Shown one piece after another: positions 60,871-64,000 of a stretch of 64,000 bases of DNA. The stretch is from Candidatus Saccharibacteria bacterium RIFCSPHIGHO2_12_FULL_44_22 (GTDB lineage Bacteria > Patescibacteriota > Saccharimonadia > Saccharimonadales > Saccharimonadaceae): the NCBI GenBank assembly GCA_001790515.1, contig MGCS01000004.1, forward strand, positions 1-64,000, given 5' to 3'. The position numbers were made by a program, and so were the translations under genes. Positions within the stretch are counted from its first letter, which is position 1. Each line of letters begins with the position of its first letter. A model generated the notes under the pieces. That model was given only the letters and a program-made list of their open reading frames with translations. It had not been told where the DNA came from and ran no database searches.

Positions 60871-61068
60871 ATGGATATCGAAAAGCAAAGCATTGAGTTT
60901 GAAAAAGCGATACTACAATTCAAAATACGACGGAACGCCCAGGGCGATTTTTCGAAGTTTATGTCAAAACGCACCGAATCAAAAGATGTGATCCAGGTTC
61001 TTAACTTTGCTGCTAAAAAGGCAAATGATGATCAGCGACAAGTTATTGAAGCTGCCAAAAACAAATAA
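60871..61068 (+). CDS. Small helical basic protein
   Basis: A 65-residue soluble protein (MDIEKQSIEFEKAILQFKI, then AQGDFSKFMSKRTESKDVIQV), all helical and lysine-rich. The -10 TATGAT (60859-60864) ends 6 nt before the ATG, predicting a leaderless mRNA. It is divergent from the CdiA-CT-like gene, so an immunity function is conceivable but unsupported. Family not recognised. Confidence 0.6.
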   Translation: MDIEKQSIEFEKAILQFKIRRNAQGDFSKFMSKRTESKDVIQVLNFAAKKANDDQRQVIEAAKNK

Positions 61069-61168
61069 TGCACTATACCATAACCACAATGTAGTATACT
61101 AAAAACAACTATTCATGCACTCAGTATAAATCACTGCATGATAAGAGGGTATATAAGGAGATATTGTA

Positions 61169-61225
61169 GTGTTAATCACAACAGAAAATCGAGAGAGAGA
61201 GAGAGAGACTATAAAAGCACTCTAG
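61169..61225 (+). CDS. Upstream ORF containing the (GA)9 repeat
   Basis: An 18-codon ORF (MLITTENRERERETIKAL) starting with GTG, 8 nt after a strong AAGGAG. It ends 19 bp before the ATG of the MARLPQPGGD gene. The repeat (61191-61208) encodes the RERERE stretch. Loss of one GA unit would move the stop to TAATG, overlapping the main start codon; gain of one unit would end it at codon 17. No function as a peptide is expected. Confidence 0.6.
   Translation: MLITTENRERERETIKAL
61191..61208 (+). repeat. (GA)9 dinucleotide repeat
   Basis: Nine perfect GA units in the transcribed leader of the gene at 61245, inside the short upstream ORF. It is the only microsatellite of this kind I noticed in the window. 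Confidence 0.95.
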
Positions 61226-61244
61226 CCCAAGAGGCAATTCTCTA

Positions 61245-62861
61245 ATGGCACGTCTCCCACAACCAGGAGGAGATGCAGGTAATTGGGGAAGTATCCTTAA
61301 TGACTATCTTTCTCAAGCTCATAAATCTGATGGAACATTGAAAGACGATTCTGTCACAAAGACTCACCTCACACCGACTCTTCGTACAGAGCTAGATACG
61401 AAAATAACCGAGTCCACCGCCAATGCAGCATTTGCGCCAATAACCGCACAGACAGAGATAGAGGGTCGTTTAAGTGAGTCAGAATTATCATCTCGCTATG
61501 CACCTGCCGTGCTAGGCATTATTACTCCAGAAATGTTCGGAGCAGTAGGAGACGGAATTAGCGATGACACTGCAGCCTTGAATGCAGCGTTAGCGTCCTC
61601 GGCTACTACTAATCGAGTTCTGGTTGCCGACCCGCAAGCCATATATCGTGTAAGCCAGTCCGGAACTAAAACATTTACTACAGGAACAGGTTCTACTTTT
61701 GTTGCCCCATTTTGTATCCAGATTCCAACTGGTTCGCGTGTTAATTGGAGGAATGCTTCGCTTAAAGTTGCTCCATCATTTAATGGTGTTGTATTGAGTA
61801 ATGTGAATACTTCTATTGCGGGTGATAAGGTGGAGATTATCGATGCCGTTATAGATGGTGGTGGAGTTGGAGTTGGTGCTAATCGAGGATTTCCATCTGT
61901 AATCCTATGGGGACTTTCCAATTCAACAGTGCTTGGCCTACGTGTTACTGAGACTAGCTATATTGCCGCATCAATTGCGTTCTGTAGTAATTCAATCTTT
62001 GACCTTCTTAGCGTCGACAAGATACGCGGGCAGGGGATTATGCTCGGTAATGGTTTAAGTGATCTTAACTCTGATTGCAAGTTCGGTACCTTGATAGCCG
62101 AAAACGTGTCTGATTTCGGCACTTTCTCTCAACCTGGTAATGGTTTTTGTCTTGGTCTTGTACGGTCGTCAATTGAGCGCATCGTGACTCGGAATTGTTC
62201 AGGTGGAATCAAATACCTTAAAGGTTGCGATGATGTTCATACTGTTTATGCCGAGTTTGACGGTACTGTGCTTGGCGATGAGTCTAATAATGCGGCTGCA
62301 AACTCAGGAGTCAAGGTGCAGGGTGACGATGTCACTGCTAAAGCCGGACGGGTTACGTTTGATAAGATTGTTAGTCGTTTCTGCGCAGGATCAGGTCTTT
62401 ATGTCCGCTTCGCGAAGAGGGTTAAGATTGTTGACTATAATGGTTACAAGAATGCACGGCTTGGCTTGAACGACGATGTCGATCTCGCTGAATTTGAGGA
62501 CTTAGAGATAGCGAGCATCTCATCAGAGAACGCAGGACTAGGTGGGGTTACTATTACAACGAACGGCTCACAGTATAAATTTGGTAGGGTTACTGTCCGT
62601 GACTTTGGTGATGTAACACCGGCAAACTCATTCGGTTTCACGCCACTCCAGGGCCATGGCCGTGTTAATTATCTTGCAGTGTTCGACGACCGTCAAACTC
62701 AGATTGTCTCGAAGGCAATTCATGCAGTAAACGATGTACAGCTTCATGTTGATAACTACCGTACGAATGTGGGTAACCGTGTCGACATCCGATCTCCCAA
62801 AATATTTTTAGGTAATCCTATATTGTCATCAGGGAACTCTCCACTTTCAGGGGCATATTAG
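61245..62861 (+). CDS. MARLPQPGGD-family beta-helix protein, frameshifted near its C-terminus
   Basis: A 538-residue protein. Residues 1-22 carry the shared module; stalk (SVTKTHLTPTLRTELDTKI) to about 80. FGAVGDGISDDTAALNAAL near 100 is the signature of pectate-lyase-3/phage tailspike beta-helices, and the repetitive strands run to about 520. A GGGG run at 62850-62853 brings the frame to a TAG; without one G the frame would continue 85 codons to 63111. No signal peptide. Expected to bind or cleave a glycan. Expression may be switched by the (GA)9 upstream ORF. Confidence 0.8.
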   Translation: MARLPQPGGDAGNWGSILNDYLSQAHKSDGTLKDDSVTKTHLTPTLRTELDTKITESTANAAFAPITAQTEIEGRLSESELSSRYAPAVLGIITPEMFGAVGDGISDDTAALNAALASSATTNRVLVADPQAIYRVSQSGTKTFTTGTGSTFVAPFCIQIPTGSRVNWRNASLKVAPSFNGVVLSNVNTSIAGDKVEIIDAVIDGGGVGVGANRGFPSVILWGLSNSTVLGLRVTETSYIAASIAFCSNSIFDLLSVDKIRGQGIMLGNGLSDLNSDCKFGTLIAENVSDFGTFSQPGNGFCLGLVRSSIERIVTRNCSGGIKYLKGCDDVHTVYAEFDGTVLGDESNNAAANSGVKVQGDDVTAKAGRVTFDKIVSRFCAGSGLYVRFAKRVKIVDYNGYKNARLGLNDDVDLAEFEDLEIASISSENAGLGGVTITTNGSQYKFGRVTVRDFGDVTPANSFGFTPLQGHGRVNYLAVFDDRQTQIVSKAIHAVNDVQLHVDNYRTNVGNRVDIRSPKIFLGNPILSSGNSPLSGAY

Positions 62862-63111
62862 TCTTACGGCTGCCGCCATAACAACTGACGTATCAAATAA
62901 CAATGCAGTTTCTCAGAGCACAGGTACTGGTTTTGTGGAGCCGATCATCGAATTAGTCCCGCTCAACGCTTCTGCCCAAGCCTTAGGAACAATTCGGAGC
63001 ACAATTGCTGCCAATTTTGTGATTCGATTCCATCATGCATCCGCTGCTGGTACGGAAGTATTTGGGTGGCGTGTTATCGGCTATACATTCCGAACAGTTA
63101 AGCCATCTTGA
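62854..63111 (+). pseudogene. C-terminal remnant of the beta-helix protein in the +1 frame
   Basis: Open from HISLTAAAITTDVSNN to VIGYTFRTVKPS with stop TGA 63109-63111. About 85 residues, beta-rich, ending like a receptor-binding or trimerising end domain. Restoring one base in the G run at 62850 fuses it to the upstream gene (LSGHISLTAA). Confidence 0.75.
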
Positions 63112-63239
63112 CAGCCCACTGATGTTCATAAAGTTTACAGTACAAATGGGTTAAACACCTAATTCCAAAAAACCAATCACCCCACATAACTCTCAAAACA
63201 TAAATAATCTCCGGATTGTAAAGCATTAGGAATCTACTC

Positions 63240-64000
63240 CTAGTAAACAACCACAGCCTGTCTATACGGGTCGCGTGCGATGTTCGCAGCAACTGTCCCG
63301 GTGCTCCAATATTGATTGCCGCCGTTTAACGAATCGTGCACATAAAAGCCAATTGGGTTTGATGGTTCGCCAACAACACCGGTCACTACCGTCACGTGCC
63401 CTGTTAGGTTCATCGTTACATTTTTACCTGTTGGTGTTTGCCACGATGTCATGCCTGTTGCCCTGAACGCACCAAACATAATGACGGGGTTGCCTGCGTA
63501 GACTTGCCCTGCTATCCAGCCTGCACTGATACCTGTGAAATCCTGAGCACTGCGGCCGTAAGCTCGAGCAGCTTTGGCGATTGGTGCTGCGTCTGGTCCG
63601 GCGCCGGTGCCTTTTGCGATAGAACCGTCAATCGATCCAACGAACATCTGGTCAGGGTCGTCCCAGGTTGCCGGGTTTGTCGACGTATCTTTGTTTCGTG
63701 GCGCATATCCCATGGCGTTTACGAGTCCCATTTCGTCGGACGATACATTGCGATGCCCTAGCACCATGCGAAGTGCCGCTGCCGTGCATGTGGCACTGTG
63801 TTGCTGTCTGTAATAAGGAACAGTGAGTCGCGCACTTCGTGTTTCGGTGGTAAATGAAGTGGAGAACACTTGGGAACTTGGCAGGCCAAACCCTGTGTTG
63901 ACCACTCCAGCCGCAACAGATGCGGTGACGGTGCGTTGATAACCTAAGTTTACTACCGTGACATTGAGTGTATTGCCCTGCCACGAAAATCCACTTATCG
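63240..64000 (-). CDS. C39-like cysteine peptidase domain protein (5' end off window)
   Basis: The frame is open to the right edge, so the N-terminus is missing. The visible 253 residues hold a linker or beta domain (SGFSWQGNTLNVTVVNLG) and a papain-like C39/BtrH fold: VPYYRQQHSATCTAAALRMVLG with the catalytic Cys, NLTGHVTVVTGVV with His, and FYVHDSLNGG with Asp. Such enzymes cleave peptides or peptidoglycan stem links outside the cell. A GTG at 63905 could be read as a start, but codons upstream continue in frame, so the larger protein is more likely. Confidence 0.8.
   Translation of the reverse strand, partial: ISGFSWQGNTLNVTVVNLGYQRTVTASVAAGVVNTGFGLPSSQVFSTSFTTETRSARLTVPYYRQQHSATCTAAALRMVLGHRNVSSDEMGLVNAMGYAPRNKDTSTNPATWDDPDQMFVGSIDGSIAKGTGAGPDAAPIAKAARAYGRSAQDFTGISAGWIAGQVYAGNPVIMFGAFRATGMTSWQTPTGKNVTMNLTGHVTVVTGVVGEPSNPIGFYVHDSLNGGNQYWSTGTVAANIARDPYRQAVVVY

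Overview
The window reads like a chromosome segment of a Candidatus Saccharibacteria (TM7) / Patescibacteria organism. Genes are short and tightly packed, TGA is an ordinary stop (which argues against Gracilibacteria), and core genes (murC, tilS, ftsH, murJ, lepA, hrcA, grpE, dnaK, tatA, tatC, trmB, tsaC) sit among many small proteins with no recognisable family. Four proteins share an N-terminus beginning MARLPQPGGD, which I associate with this lineage. The assignment rests on gene content and style; no database was consulted.

Layout. 1-6.2 kb: MscS channel (cut by the edge), tsaC, trmB, a HAD phosphatase, murC, an MFS-like transporter. 6.2-16.6 kb: accessory DNA with a first MARLPQPGGD protein (SGNH hydrolase), a kinase-like phosphotransferase, tRNA-Ile2(CAU), a DivIC-like protein, tRNA-fMet, an orphan histidine kinase, a lone purM, three GC-rich orphan genes and a secreted GDSL hydrolase. 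16.6-20.6 kb: an operon of a membrane protein, a stand-alone ATP-cone and a flavin oxidoreductase lacking its redox cysteines.

20.78-24.17 kb: a 3.4-kb mobile element inserted at the 3' end of elongator tRNA-Met; the tRNA's terminator hairpin now lies on the far side. Closed into a circle, it would carry two 303-bp inverted repeats, each with the 7-bp core CTACCAA, separating a serine-recombinase arc from a cargo arc. This resembles the plan of the yeast 2-micron circle and is the most unusual structure here.

24.2-38.5 kb: two more MARLPQPGGD proteins (a beta-helix protein and a GH172/DUF2961-like protein), MarR next to a fasciclin protein, a DipZ-like CcdA-thioredoxin fusion, a YbaK-like editing protein, and lipoprotein genes beside a pair of 59-bp hairpin repeats. 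38.7-60 kb: mostly housekeeping: a Y-family polymerase operon, then tilS-ftsH-murJ-lepA-gmk, tatA-tatC with a candidate small Tat substrate, hrcA-grpE and dnaK under CIRCE operators, two ABC exporters and a type IV pilin. 60-64 kb: a CdiA-CT-like nuclease, a fourth MARLPQPGGD gene behind a (GA)9-containing upstream ORF and ending in a G-run frameshift, and a C39-like peptidase cut by the window edge.

The genes suggest an episymbiont lifestyle: core translation, wall and protein-quality functions, an investment in surface and secreted enzymes plus a disulfide-forming protein, and switchable or mobile DNA around surface genes. Several promoters place a -10 box exactly 6 nt before the ATG, which points to leaderless mRNAs for a subset of genes.
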